64,000 nucleotides of DNA from Daucus carota subsp. sativus. Taxonomy: Eukaryota; Streptophyta; Magnoliopsida; Apiales; Apiaceae. Positions within the stretch are counted from its first letter, which is position 1. Every line of letters starts with the position of its first letter. Below, in pieces: positions 32,661-44,918 of this stretch. The translations under genes and the position numbers were made by a program. The DNA lies in assembly GCF_001625215.2 (NCBI RefSeq), contig NC_030383.2, positions 60,440,949 through 60,504,948 of the forward strand, written 5' to 3'. The notes under the pieces are model-generated. The model did no database searches. It was not told where the DNA came from and saw only the letters and a list, made by a program, of their open reading frames with translations.

Positions 32661-35600
32661 CTAAGATGGTAAAGCACTTAGAATGGGGATATTATATGAC
32701 CTTGTGCTTTCTACCTGATTTCTGTCATCCTGGAGAACAAGCACTTGCAGAGTACCTGATTCTCTTAACCAGGAAGCTACCACAGGACCTGTGGATATGT
32801 ACCTACCGATATTGCATTTTGCCAACTGAAATGGGGCACCTATACCAACGAGAAGCGCCTCGATAGCTGGCTTAAGAGTTGCATCACCTTGTACCTTACT
32901 ATGCTTACCCCATCCGGTTAAAATGCTGCAAAACAAAAGTAAGAGTGTGCAATTGCTTAACTTCTAGGTATAAAACAATAACAGCAATGCTTAAATCTGT
33001 TCAATGAAACTACCTAAGAAGTTTTGGCAACTCATGGCCTTCAAACACAATAGAACGTATGTTCATCAACCACGCATGAACCATTGCTCGTGCTGCACCA
33101 GATGACATTAAATGCAAATCCAAGCAAGAAGTAGACCAAGTATTTTCCCAAACTTGTCTGCGTTTGCCTTCGAGAACAACAAGTTGTGCACCTCGTTTCT
33201 GGAGAGAAAAAAAATCTCTGAGGAAACAACTCATTCAAAAAACAAAATCCAGAATAACTTGGCAAATTTAAAAAGAGATATCTTAGCGATGATGCAACAT
33301 AGAGCTATCTTAGCAAATTTAAATAGAGAGATATCTTAATCATGATGCAACATAGATCTATCTTAGAGAATTTGCAACCAGGGACGGTGCAAGTTCCGGC
33401 TTAAATGACCTCGCCTTTTCATTAGTGACAACTCACAGAAAAAACTAGGTAAACAGGTAAAAAAAAAGAAATTTAAAAAAAAAAAACAAAGATAATAGTA
33501 TCTCGATTTACTGTTATAACTTTTCTAATCTTAATTCATCTCTTTGAAGTTTGAATAAATTCGTGGAATCTAAAAATAAAGTTCCATTCCAGGTTATTAC
33601 GAAGTATAGTCGAAACAAGTTGCTAAGATAGTCAGGACAACTTGATATTCCAAAACCCAATTCACAGACAAGTTGACAACTTGACAACTATGGTCCTATT
33701 CTTAAGCACCCAATTTACACAGACTAGTCCCAATGTGAGTTGTGAATAAGAAAAGTCACATAAGAACCATGCACACAGATTAGAAGATTATATTGATACA
33801 AGTACTCTACCAGTAGAGCAGTACATACCATTTCTTGACAGAACAGAATAGGTCATTAAGATATTACTAGATTTAAACTATGTTAATATTTGCTAACAAA
33901 GTAAGAATGCTGTATTGGTTGACTTTTCCCAGTTCAAGCATGTACAGGAGAATGTCTGTTGACTACAAATAATTAATCTGCAAGTCCGATGAATTAGTTG
34001 TGCAGTCAAAATAATAACTTCTAGAGACTCAATAAATAAAACTGGTGCAATCTGCAAGAGATAGGTGTATGCTGGATTAACAGACTGCTTACCTGTCCGA
34101 AATGCCACAGCATGTCTGTCAGAGCATTATAAAAGGCAGACGCAGTTGATGAGTCCATCTGCATGACATCATCAAAAAGTGATAGAGCTTGGACCCAAAC
34201 ATTCTCCCGGTGGCCCATTAGAAGTCCATGAGCTACACCATATACATGATTATCAAATAGACGCAGTTCCTCCAGTAGAAGTGAAGCTTCTTTAAAGGAG
34301 CTACAACGGCTGCAAACAATAATAAACAGAACATAACATATTAATTATTTATAGAAAAAAATTAAGTATAGTATATGAGTAAGAAGGTACATTAGAAATA
34401 AAAACCAGAGGTTTCATGGACGTTATTCTATATGTCCACTTTAGAGAAAAGTATTCAACACATTTAAGTTGGATGATACAAAAATCACACCAGACTAATT
34501 TAGAAATATGAGCATGACTCCACCTGTGTCCACCCATGATAAACCCAAATTGTTAATTAACTAATTTTTTTTTGCTCCAAAGGACTTTTTAAAACACTTA
34601 CACAAAAAGATGTGTGTGCTGGGGGGGTTGGAAGTTCGAGGTACGGAACAGAAGAACGACCACAATGAATTTTACATTACACATTGACAACTATGTTTAG
34701 ACATTACATTATATTATACAAGAATTTCCTTCATTTAAACTGTAAGGACACATGATCAAGGGCAAGGAATGATACTTAATGTTGAAAGCCAAATCAAAAT
34801 GTTAAGAGGCACAGACTGACAAAGATGGACATATGAGCTGCAAACTGACATCAGAATTTAGACACAACAACCAACAGGTAGTAACTAGTAGAATTATAAT
34901 CATGCAAGAATAATTCTTTTGCCATGCACTACACTACCAGGCACCAGCATATTAACTAAACTCAAGATCATCACTTTAAAATCCTCTACACTCGATTGAA
35001 TGTTGGGACGTATTCTTGGTCATCTTCAAGTACATACCTTCTGGTGAAAAAGATTATTAACTCAATTCTTTGATGATTAGGGAAGGGGATGGGGGAGGTG
35101 GGATGGCCTTTATTCTATTAACAAACACAAGGTCTTAAATAATGGAATCGTGTCTAGATCAGACATACAGCCGTACCTGCACGCATTCAAAATGGCTGAA
35201 AATGTAACAACATTTGGCTTTATTTCCAGCTCATGCATCTTCTGGAATACTCCCAAAACACAGAGAATCTCCTCTCTGCTGCTTTTGTTGTCTTTTCTAC
35301 CTTGACGGAACTCTCCCCCAGCTAATTGTTCGAAAACTCTTATAATCCTATCTTCCTCCGGAACTTCCCCCTTTAATTTAGTACCATTATCAAGGGGAAT
35401 CAACGTTGAGGATTCAAATTGTGGATCACGATCAGGAGAAATTTCTGCAGATGCTGACTGACCAAAGGCATTAATTATAGAATTGTAAGTTACAACATTT
35501 GGTTGAATCCCTTTCTTCGTCATCTCATCCAATAACAAAGCAGAAGATTCCACTAGTCCTTTCTTACATAGGGCATCTATAAGTTTACTATAAAATACAA

Positions 35601-37152
35601 CATCAGCCTTAAGACCTTCCTTCTTGAACTCCTTATACACTTCCATAGCCTCTTGATATAGACCGCCTTTTGAATATACACTGATCAGCGTTGAGTAAGT
35701 CAATAAATTAGGAGAGAGTCTATCTGCCCTCATCATCTGAAAAAGTTCTTTAACTTTATCAAACATCCCTTGTTTTCCAAATCCATCTAGAAGTGCATTG
35801 TAAGTAACAACATCTTTCTTAATCCCCATACTCTCCATCTCATTGCCTACACCTAATGCCTCATCAAATCTACCAAGACTAGCATATATTGCAAGTAAAG
35901 TGTTATAAGAAACTCTATCCAGTTTAATACCAGCAAATTTCATCTCATTGAATAAGCTCAGGGCCCTATCCAATCTCCCTGCCTTGGCACACCCACGGAT
36001 TATGGTACTATATGTCACTTCATTAGGCAAAATATTCTTAAGAGGCATCTCTGACATTATCTCAAAAGCCGTATCCAAGTGTCCACCATTACAAGCAACA
36101 TCAAGAAGAGTATTATATGTATATATATCTTGATCAATCCCTCTATCAATCATCTCACTAAACAACTTCTTTGCAGTATCCCACAACCCTCCACCACTAC
36201 AAGCAGCAAGCAAAGAATTATACGTAATCCGATCCGGCTGCACCCCATTACTCCACATATCATCAAAAATCTCAGAAGCCCTCTTAAAATCAGCACCCCC
36301 TTTCGCACAAGCATTAATCAAAGCATTATAAGTAACCAAATTCGGCTTCAAACCCGATTTTTTCATGGTATCAAATAACCGAATAGCTTCATCACAATAC
36401 CCACTCTTACCATAAGCACTAATCAAAGCAGAATAAGCATAGACAGTATTACCATACCCTTCATTCACCGCAATCTCGAAAATTTTCTCAGCTAAATCAA
36501 CCTTACCCAACCTCCCAAGAATACTAATCATAGAACTAGCTAATTTACCCTGATCATTTCTCCGCTTCTCGCGTTTAACAGCGTATTCAAAACACTTAAT
36601 AGCCATAGAATACTCACCTCTGTTGCCAAGCTCCCTGAGCAAAAATGTATAATCATCAGTCCCACAGAACTTATTTTCAAACCTCATCAACACACTTTCA
36701 ATACAATTCTCATCACCACTACACCTAATAGCTTCCTGCAAAGCCTCCTCAGCAATCGAAGTATGTCGACTAGCATTCGCAGTCTTCTGCCTCCCAAAAT
36801 GCATTTTCGACACATATCTAGTCGATCTTCTCCCCGAAAAATCAGAAGCTGCTAGCCCAGATGGTGATTTTGCAGACCCAAATGAGGGGAAATTAGGGCG
36901 AGGTGGGTTTTGAATGTGAGGGGGAGCAGGAGCAGAGACATTTCTGGGGTGTGCTTGAAAACGCTGGTGATGATTAATAGAGACTCTTGGGGCTATAAAA
37001 ATTGGATTTTGATGATTTGGGGTTGTAAAGATTGGATTTTGATGATGTGGGTGGTGATTATTTGGGGGTTGGTGTTGATGGGGATGAAGATTTCTATGGT
37101 TTTGGTAGGGTTTTGCAGTGGTGAGAGTGTATGGTGGAGGGGGAGTAGCCAT
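32661..37152 (-). CDS. GUN1: GUN1 homologue, plastid PPR-SMR protein (four exons)
   Basis: Exons 35177..37152, 34093..34309, 33014..33198 and 32661..32925 splice with GT-AG borders and consistent phase to 880 aa (Arabidopsis GUN1 is about the same length). The start is taken at 37152 (M-A-T-P-P-P-P); an in-frame ATG at 37173 is less likely. The N-terminus is Pro/His/Asn-rich with no acidic residues early on, as in plastid transit peptides. The [10 protein letters not shown] block is a GUN1 hallmark. About ten or more PPR repeats follow (N-x-V-T-Y-N-A-L-I... series, roughly res 200-650). The C-terminal SMR domain begins at [12 protein letters not shown] and includes [11 protein letters not shown]1 integrates plastid-to-nucleus retrograde signals and binds plastid protein-homeostasis and tetrapyrrole partners. 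The first exon carries nearly all PPRs. Confidence 0.93.
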
Positions 37153-38570
37153 TAAAATCTTCAAATTGACCAAAAGGGTCTCTCAATCTTGAGCAAAAAT
37201 GAGATTTTTAGGCAATTCTTGGCTGAATCTTGGAACAAAGATGAGATATTTACCAAAAGGGTCTTGAAACTACACAAAAGGGTTCATCAATCTTGGATAA
37301 AAATGAGACTTTGAGGCCATTCTTGGGTGAATCTTGAAAAAAATATGAGATTTTTAGCTAGTTTTAGGGGTGGGTAAGAGTCTTTGAAGGCCCAGAAGAG
37401 AGATAAAGATAAGATCTTTTTGACTACAGCTGAGAGCACTGTAGAGTCTTGTAGTCTTATTTTACCTCTGTGGCTCTGTACTAGGGTGAATAATTATACA
37501 TACAAATAAATGTATGTATAAATCTTGGAAGAAGATTAGAAGAGAGTTTCACAATTTTCAGACATTGATATTTTCACCCACTCAGTTTCTCCAAGTTTAT
37601 TATAGTACTCACAAGTCACAAGTCATTTGATTTTTAGCTGCTTGGTGTTTATGTGACTGCACAATGTGTGTGTATATTTGTATGTATAATTAGGGTGAAC
37701 TTTGCAAATTGTTTTTCACCGAAAAAAGCGGATAAAGTTAATTTTGATTTTAATGTAGGGTCCTTGTTTGGTTTCTCGTAATTCACGGCTGTTTCTTTTC
37801 AGTTTTCTCTGCTTGGATATGACTGTACAAGTTGAATTGTGCACGCTTTCAAATTCTTTTCTACTTTTCGTATATTCTCATTATTTTACTATAAATAGCT
37901 TTGACTCGCCCTTTATAAAGGGAAGACGAATTTCGCTTTATATTTTTCGTAGTCTTGGAAAGTTAAAAAAAAAAAAAAAAAATTAGACTCGTGTGCATTT
38001 TGTGTTACTATGATTGACCTCGATATTTTTCTCTCCGGCTGTTTATTTTACTCATTTAACTTTTTACATTTAATTAAAAGAATATCTCTGCCCTGGGTAG
38101 AGAGTAGATAAAATGGTAAACTATACATATACTATGAGTATAATTAAAAGTGTAATGAATAAAATGTGTAAATGTTTTTTTTACTCATTTAACTTTTTAC
38201 ACTTAATTAAAGAATATATGTGTACTTGCTATTTTTATAATTTTATCTTAGAAAATAAAAGATTTCCTATTATATTTGTATTTAAAAACTAAAGATAACA
38301 AAATAATATCATTTTTATATATCTTCAAATAAAATATAAGCTCTATCTATCTAAATTATATATATAATATTTCGATAATAATTAAAAAGAGTTGTCCCAA
38401 CTCCGAAGTGTAAATAACTTAGGAGGACTGAGTAAATATTCTTACCATCAGAAATAATTCATCAACTAATAATATTCTGAATTAGCATTATATAGAAGAG
38501 AGTTGCATAAATACATAACTACTCGGGCCTATTTTCTGCAGATCATCAACATCAGAAACAGAGTTCATGC
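37153..38570. other. Intergenic/promoter region of GUN1 homologue
   Basis: AAGGGTCTTGAAAC-like phrases repeat just upstream of the ATG (near 37180 and 37260). No gene seen; a poly-A run of 18 is at 37965..37981. Confidence 0.4.
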
Positions 38571-38711
38571 ATGACAAGTCAGTTTGTGGTTTAGACACAA
38601 CCAAAAACTTGGGTGGCATATCTCGTATATTCCCCGCACGCACGCACTTAAATCTCCCTATCAACACCGCCGCTTTTGGGATTCGTTGATCGATTTTCCC
38701 ATCGTCTCCAT

Positions 38712-39410
38712 TAGGGCTGTCAAAAAAATCCGAAAAATTCGATATCCGTCCGAAAAATCCGCATTCGTATCCGAGATAAAGCGGATATTATCCGTATCCG
38801 AGACAAAGCGGATATTATCCGCATCCGAATCCGACAATTCCGGATACGGATACGGATATAGGCATATTCGTATCCGATAATATCCGCATCCGAAATTAAA
38901 TATATATGATATTAAATATTATATATTATTAATATTATTCAATAACTATATAATGTGTGTATTTATATATGTATACATAAAATAATATATTTATATAAAT
39001 TTTGTATAATTTTAAAATATTATAGACATATATCATAATTTTATTTGAGTTTAATATTTTAAAGACAACAAATTTATATTGAAAGATTAATAAGAATTAA
39101 ATTTTGAATTAATATAAACCTTCTTTAATGATTTTAAATTTTTTACTCAGGTTTAAAAAATTATTTTTTTATTTTTACTATTTTTTATGATTTTTTAGAA
39201 ATTTTAATAGAAAAATAAAAATTCTGATTAAAAATCAGATTCGGATCCGGATATTATCCGAATCCGGATAGTATCCGTCGGATCCGGATTCGGATACCAT
39301 CCTTTAAAAAATTTCGGATTCGGATACGGATACGGATATGGATTTTCGGATTCGGATCCGGATCCGGATACAGGCAGATCCGTATCCGAATTATCCGTTT
39401 GACACCCCTA
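38712..39410. mobile_element. hAT-type palindromic MITE (699 bp, 8-bp TSD), nested in retroposon
   Basis: Starts TAGGGCTGTCAAA and ends TTTGACACCCCTA. It is flanked by the 8-bp repeat GTCTCCAT (38704..38711 and 39411..39418). Arms are packed with GGATAC/ATCCG motifs in opposite orientation, with an A/T-rich core. Confidence 0.9.
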
Positions 39411-39793
39411 GTCTCCATCATCCGATCAGCCATCATATTATAGTCTGAAGCCTGTCCGGTGAGTCTGTTCCTCTTTTTATCTGCTCCTATTGCACTACAA
39501 ATGTAAATTATTTTTTATTATTATTTACGATCTCTTCTTCTTTTTATCTTTTTAGAGAGATTAATCTCATTGATTTTGGTTCACTTCAGTGTCAAGACTT
39601 GTTTTTGTGTCAGATCTTGGACATCTTTTGATTTTGCATTTTGTTTTTGCGGTTTTGATAATCTTAGGTAATAGATTGTGTGTTAGTTCATTATAGTTCT
39701 TGATTTTTGGCTATGTATGTATTTCAAACTGCACCTTGTTTGGGTATGGAATGATTGTTCTTGGCAATTTTGATGTGTTTGTTTAGTTTCTTG

Positions 39794-41608
39794 CAAGGTT
39801 GTAAAAATCGGAAATCGGGTTGACTCGGTTTTGGTCTTGGAAAAAAGAGTACTCGGAACTCGGAGAGTACTCGGAATGAGTACTCGGATAACTAATCGGA
39901 TATCAATTTTTATATATTTTTCTTGTATTTTAAATTTATATTATTATATTAGTAATAACCTAATGATAATAATTTAATAATTTAAATCAAAACTCCAAAA
40001 ATTCAAAACAAATAATAATTGGCAAAGATTAATTTACCGGTCATTGGCTCATTGAGTCATTGTACATACAAATAATAAAAGATTACTACTAGTTCTACAG
40101 TTCTGCAAAATACAAATACATTACCACTGATCAACATAATCTTCTTCTTCCTCAATTATAACATCATCATCGTTATCTTCATCGTCAGACTCAAAATCTT
40201 CTTCGTGAAGTTCTCTAAACGCCTTTCTAGTAGCCGTAGGTAATGTGCTTCCCTCTTCAGCTGTTACAGTGGAGTCATCAGATAACTCATCATCATCTGC
40301 ACCTTCCACGATCCATCCCTGAGCTTTACTCGCATCACTGGCCACTAGCATGTCAAATTTATCCTTCATCTTTGATTTTTTATTTGCAAGTTTTGCATTA
40401 AATTGAACATAGACCAGATTGTTCAATCTCTCAGCATCTAACCTGTTTCTCTTTTTTGTGTGAAACTGCAGATTATGATAGGTGTGAATTTAGCCAAATA
40501 AAAATACCCATTATTTGATATTGATGTGCAAGTACAAGATAATTATATACTTACTCCCTCAAAAGCACTCCAATTCCTTTCACATCCTGATGAGCTTGAT
40601 GTTAAAGAAACTATTTTTAATGCCATCTTCTGTAAGTTTGGCGTCTCAGATCCGTAATTAGTCCACCAAGCAACTAATAAAAATTTAAAAGAAAATACAA
40701 TAGTTAATTATGTAAACTAACAAGAATAATATAGACATGACTATAAAGCACAGAATAGATACCTATATCAAATTTATCAGCATCTTTAGATCTGGCCATG
40801 ACTGCCAGCCAACATCAACAACTTTACCACTAATCCGAGCAATATGCTGTTTCAATCGATTAATACCACCATAAACTTCTCTACCACACAAATTGCATCG
40901 GACTTTGTTAGTTTTACCAGTGACTACTGTTCCAAATTGCCAGCCAACATCAACAACTTTACCACTAGAATTTGTTGCAGGTATTGTTTCTACCGACTCT
41001 GAATTAGATGCAGCCGAAGAACTACAATTTGTTGGTGTTTCCATCCTATATCCAAATCACTAGTTAAGAAATTCACTATCAAATCAATAGAATAAAAACA
41101 TAACAACTAAAATCGAATGAATAAAATCCAACACAAATACTCTTGTACTCTTAGGAGAATCGGAGATTAACTAATTGACGGATTAACATATATAAGCACT
41201 CAAGCAGCAAGGGATTCAAAAATATTCGAATTAGATGAAATTAGTTAGGGATTCAGAGCGATACGAATCAATTAGGGAATTAGATGAGATGAAGAGAAGA
41301 TATTAAATCACATACCTTTTGTGTTTCGCGTTTAAGATCTTTGATTCTCTGAGAGTTTGAGAGACTTGGAGCGCGCTTAAGGATCTGAGTTTTGAGTTTA
41401 GAAGGCTAGGGTTTTGTTTTTAATTTGGGCCGGGCTTGAAACGGTCAAACTCGGAGTCTGACTGAGTACTCGGAGTCAACCCGAGTTTTGACTGATTTTT
41501 CAGAAAATCGGTTTTACCTCCGATTACTCGGAACTCGGATCGGTTAGGGGGGTCAAAACGAGTACTCGGCCGAGTACTCGGCCGAGTCAACCGATTTTTA
41601 GAACACTG
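39794..41608 (-). mobile_element. hAT element, internally deleted (1815 bp, 8-bp TSD)
   Basis: Terminal inverted repeats CAAGGTTGTAAAAATCGG (left) and CAGTGTTCTAAAAATCGG (right, inverted) match at 15 of 18 positions. The perfect 8-bp TSD is GTTTCTTG (39786..39793 and 41609..41616). Subterminal regions carry clustered GAGTACTCGG/CCGAGTACTC motifs, which in hAT elements are typical transposase-binding sites. It encodes a transposase remnant on the minus strand. Confidence 0.92.
40121..41044 (-). pseudogene. hAT transposase remnant (BED finger plus C-terminal dimerisation fragment)
   Basis: The 5' ORF (40763..41044) has a BED-type zinc finger start, V-R-C-N-L-C-G-R-E-V...L-K-Q-H-I. Near 40560..40680, S-S-S-G-C-E-R-N-W-S-A-F-E marks the hAT C-terminal dimerisation domain, followed after an intron-like gap by H-T-K-K-R-N-R-L and N-N-L-V-Y-V-Q-F-N, then an acidic tail (40121..40426). 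The central DDE catalytic region is missing, so it cannot be autonomous. A 29-bp direct repeat (at about 40803 and 40938), encoding S-G-K-V-V-D-V-G-W-Q twice, may mark the deletion junction. Confidence 0.8.
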
Positions 41609-41834
41609 GTTTCTTGGATTTAGTTATGTTAAATCTGTTTTAGACTCCCGAATAAAATCACTCATCCAGCTCTCGACGCAGTCATGAATCTGCTCATGCT
41701 TATTCTTGGTATACTCTTTTCTCAATTTTGATCGAAGCGGTCCTGTACGAGAGAGATAGCATAGCGGTGGTGGCCGAGGATGGCGGCGATAGAGGCTCCG
41801 GGATCAGTACGGGATCCGATTTCAAAAAGGAAGG

Positions 41835-42030
41835 CATTAATTGTGCCTTAATTGAGGACGTTTTATTGTGCCTCTTAATGAGGGCCTTAATTGTGCCATT
41901 GAGGGCGTTAATTGTGCCTCCTAATTGATGGCGTTAATTGAGCCTTAATTAAGGGTGTTAATTGTGTCTTAATTAAGGACGTTAATATTTTATTAATTGT
42001 GCCTTAATTGAGAGTTTAATTGTCTCAATT
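41835..42030 (+). repeat. Degenerate minisatellite inside retroposon copy 1
   Basis: Repeats of GGCGTTAATTGTGCC and TTAATTGAGG-like units of roughly 20-30 bp, about eight in number. Not seen in the other two retroposon copies. Confidence 0.7.
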
Positions 42031-42155
42031 ATGAGTTATCATGATTGTGGAAATATTTGATATAATCTGTTTTATATATTGACTTATATTTTTCTTGTTT
42101 TCCTTGTTCTATTTTCAGGATTCTTGGAAGAAGACCGGTTTTCTTTTCGGACATT

Positions 42156-42218
42156 AAAGTTTTATTGTCTAAATTTCCCCGGTCATCTTGCATGTCCGAC
42201 GGTTAGATAATAAGCTTT
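42156..42218 (+). other. Conserved 3' hairpin of retroposon copy 1
   Basis: Arms AAAGTTTTATTGTCTAA (42156..42172) and TTAGATAATAAGCTTT (42203..42218) pair with one bulge and one G-U. An inner CGG/CCG stem lies in the loop, and CGGACAT just upstream could alternatively pair with ATGTCCG in the loop. Confidence 0.65.
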
Positions 42219-42423
42219 CTTGAATGAAAAAATTATCACGGTAAATTGCCGAGTCATATTCGTTGAGATTTATTCTCATTATCAAAAAAAAAAGAAAAAA
42301 AGAAACAGAGTTCATGCGGCCAGCATACCAAAATACATCAAAGGAACATATTGTTTCAAACTTCAGCTTAAGCCCCTAATCCAAAAGTTAAAGTTACTCA
42401 ACTGAAGCCAGAGTTGCTTCATT

Positions 42424-43933
42424 TCACTTGGTACAACCTGCATTTTGTCCATCGGTGTTGTCGCCTTTTCTGCGCTTGGGAGTTGTTTTCTCCAGCATAC
42501 ACTGCATCATCTCTTCGAGTCTCGCCTCCCTGTTTTCCTCCACTTTCCACAGCTTAGCAACAGGATAGCGTCCACTCGAATTATGCTCATTAATTTCCTC
42601 CAGAGCTTTCTTAACAGCCTTGAACACTGATATTCCCATTTCCTTCCGCAGTTTCTTCAGCTCTGCATCATCATCATTTACAATTTCCTGCATTTATCAT
42701 TAAATCCCACATAAAAAAATTGTGCGACTAATAATTAGCATAAGAGACTTAATGTTAACCCGTAGAGTATCATACTACTGGTGTTTTGGAGGAACATACT
42801 TTCTGAATTCCACCAGAAGTCACTTTTTTGAAAGGGGACCAAGCCGGGTTCTTAATCTTTTCCTGCCAACGGGTGCACATCTCGGTAGCTTTCATGATCG
42901 TGGAGTCATTGGACAGTTTGGCTGTTTGCCTTCTCGTAAAAATGCTAATGAAGGGAGAAATGTCTATCTCTCCTAAAAGCTTGATCTCAATGCCATACTC
43001 GTCTCCAAAATATTCAGGCAGATTCTATCGAAACCATATAACAAAACAAATTACCAAATTCGTGGTACGAAGACTGTTATGCCCAAAATTTGAATACATC
43101 GGATCATTGCCTAATGATAATAAAACTAATTACCAAATTCGTGGTATGAAGACAGATCTTTACAATTTATACTACTAATCAACACCTACTAAAAAATATA
43201 AAAATAATTTAAATTATACCGAAATGAGCTTGTTCTTAGCCGCTCCATTTTCTTCTTTCAGCTGAAAGTTCTCCACAGTAAGTGCATTAATAATAGATTC
43301 CTGGTATTCACTCTGTTCTTTGCCTGCAGCTTCAGATCCGTTCTGGATGCAGAAATTAATATATACTTCAAATTTAATGGATCATATACAAACTCTAAGT
43401 CTCTAACATGAGCGGATCCAGGATATTATTTTTTTTTTCGGGTATACCAAGTAAATTTTAAATAAATATCCTTCATTCTGATTTTTATAGACAACACTCA
43501 TATTTTTTCGGATATACCAAGTAAATTTAATATTTTTTTCAAGAGTTTCTTTTGTCATAATTATTTTTTTTTAAAGCGAGAACTAGTTTCCACCATGTCA
43601 TTTACCAAATCCTCTCGTATGAAAACAGTGTTTTTTCCCAAAAGTTTTAAATATTAACCAAGAACTAGTCTCATCCCTTCGTGCCACTTGCTAGATCCTC
43701 CCGTAAAATACGGTGCAGAAGACATTGAAGAGAAAATAAAAGAACACACCTTTTCTTGCTCAATAACCTTGATAATGTTGGTAGCAGCCCCTTGTAGCTC
43801 CAAGCATGCACGGTGGAGTGCAAAAGAACAACCATTTCTCTGGCAAAAACAGAAATGAGTCAGTAAGGAAATTGTAAGATCTATATGTAAGAGTAGAAAA
43901 GCTTACGTTAGTGGAAGAAGAAGGTTGTGCCAT
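42424..43933 (-). CDS. Stand-alone XH-domain protein (IDN2/FDM-like C-terminal domain, five exons)
   Basis: Exons 43907..43933, 43750..43839, 43220..43342, 42800..43024 and 42424..42687 have GT-AG borders and all fall in phase 0, giving 242 aa. A short helical N-terminal part (V-E-N-F-Q-L-K-E-E-N) precedes a clear XH domain: E-Y-G-I-E-I-K-L-L-G-E-I-D, W-Q-E-K-I-K-N-P-A-W-S-P-F-K, E-I-V-N-D-D-D-A-E-L-K-K-L, and N-S-S-G-R-Y-P-V-A-K-L-W with E-N-R-E-A-R-L-E-E. In IDN2/FDM proteins of RNA-directed DNA methylation, XH mediates dimerisation and follows a zf-XS finger, XS RNA-binding domain and long coiled coil, all absent here. It could be a 5'-truncated duplicate that acquired a new start, or a real partner lacking RNA binding. 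The downstream flank was hit by retroposon copy 1. Confidence 0.85.
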
Positions 43934-43981
43934 TGATACGCCAAGGAGAAGTTTAGCCAGCTTGGAAACAAAGTAGAATTT

Positions 43982-44230
43982 ATGGGGCCGTTTGGCTGAG
44001 CTTAAAATAAGTGCTTCTTGCTTAAAATAAAAAAGTGAAGTAGAAGTTAGAAGTTAGTTAAGACTTATAAGTGATTAAAGTGTTTGGCAAAAAAGTAGAA
44101 GTCATGAAACAAAAGCTAGGAATCGTAGCTTTTTTTAAGTGCTTCTCGACTTTTTACACAAACGGTACGAATAAGTGCTTCCAACTTAAAAGTCCAGAAG
44201 CGGGGCTTAAAAGCCCCGCCAAACACCCAC
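43982..44230. repeat. Dispersed repeat family R2, copy 1
   Basis: Starts GGGGCCGTTTGGCTGAGC and ends GCCCCGCCAAACACCC, inverted-like termini. Interior phrases GCTTAAAATAAGTGCTTC and GGTACGAATAAGTGCTTC recur at 57822..58065. It lies just upstream of the XH gene start. Probably a hAT-like MITE; TSD unclear. Confidence 0.6.
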
Positions 44231-44918
44231 TATGTCTTAAGGGAAAAACAAAAGATTTGTATTGCTATGTTTCTATTGCTCTATTAGTGTAGTGCTGCAG
44301 ACTGTAGTGGTAGGATTACAAGGCTATACATGCCTATACTAGTGTATAGTCTTTCTCATTGTACCTTCTCTCTGCATTTGAGATTTCCTTCGAGATTTTC
44401 TTCTCAAAAATATTACTCCAACCGTCCTCAATTTATACATGTTTTCTTAAATTTGATTTTTAAAAAAAAGAATTTAAAAAATATTACACAACTATACTTA
44501 ATTATAATATTGAAATGGTGTCGAGAGGAAAAAAATAATATATATTAAATGAGACATAAAAATATCATGAAATTTTGAATTTTTGAAAGGATGTATCTTT
44601 AAATTTTGGATGCTATTTTTTTTTTAAGATTTTGGTCATAAGATCGGTTCATTCATATTTTTGATTGAGGGCATAATTTTTAGAAGCGATATACTGATGT
44701 ATCTTTAAATTGAGGACGCAAAATTGTAAAGTAGCAAAAATTGTGAAATATATGCCGAAGTCTAAGAAATTTTTCGATTAAAATTAGAGAAGACTATTAA
44801 ATTTGTAAAAAGAAATATCGACCGAAACTTCAGATTAAGATTTAAGCCCACAAACCAGAACTTAAAATCCGTCCATCTTTTTCTCACTAGGTCATTAGAA
44901 AATCCAATACATGAGGAA

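Larger units (their letters stand above)
38571..42300 (+). mobile_element. Poly(A) retroposon family, copy 1, with two nested hAT elements
   Basis: Bounded by a perfect 17-bp direct repeat AGAAACAGAGTTCATGC (38554..38570 and 42301..42317), with an A-rich tail directly before the right repeat, the signature of LINE-type target-primed insertion. Removing the two nested hAT insertions and one copy of each of their TSDs leaves about 1.2 kb. Near the head is a donor-like CCG/GTGAGT (GT at 39459) and before the 3' module an acceptor-like TTTTCAG (AG at 42117-42118), so the inserted RNA may have retained an intron. No long ORF. The 3' module matches copies at 4340 and 54593. Confidence 0.85.
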
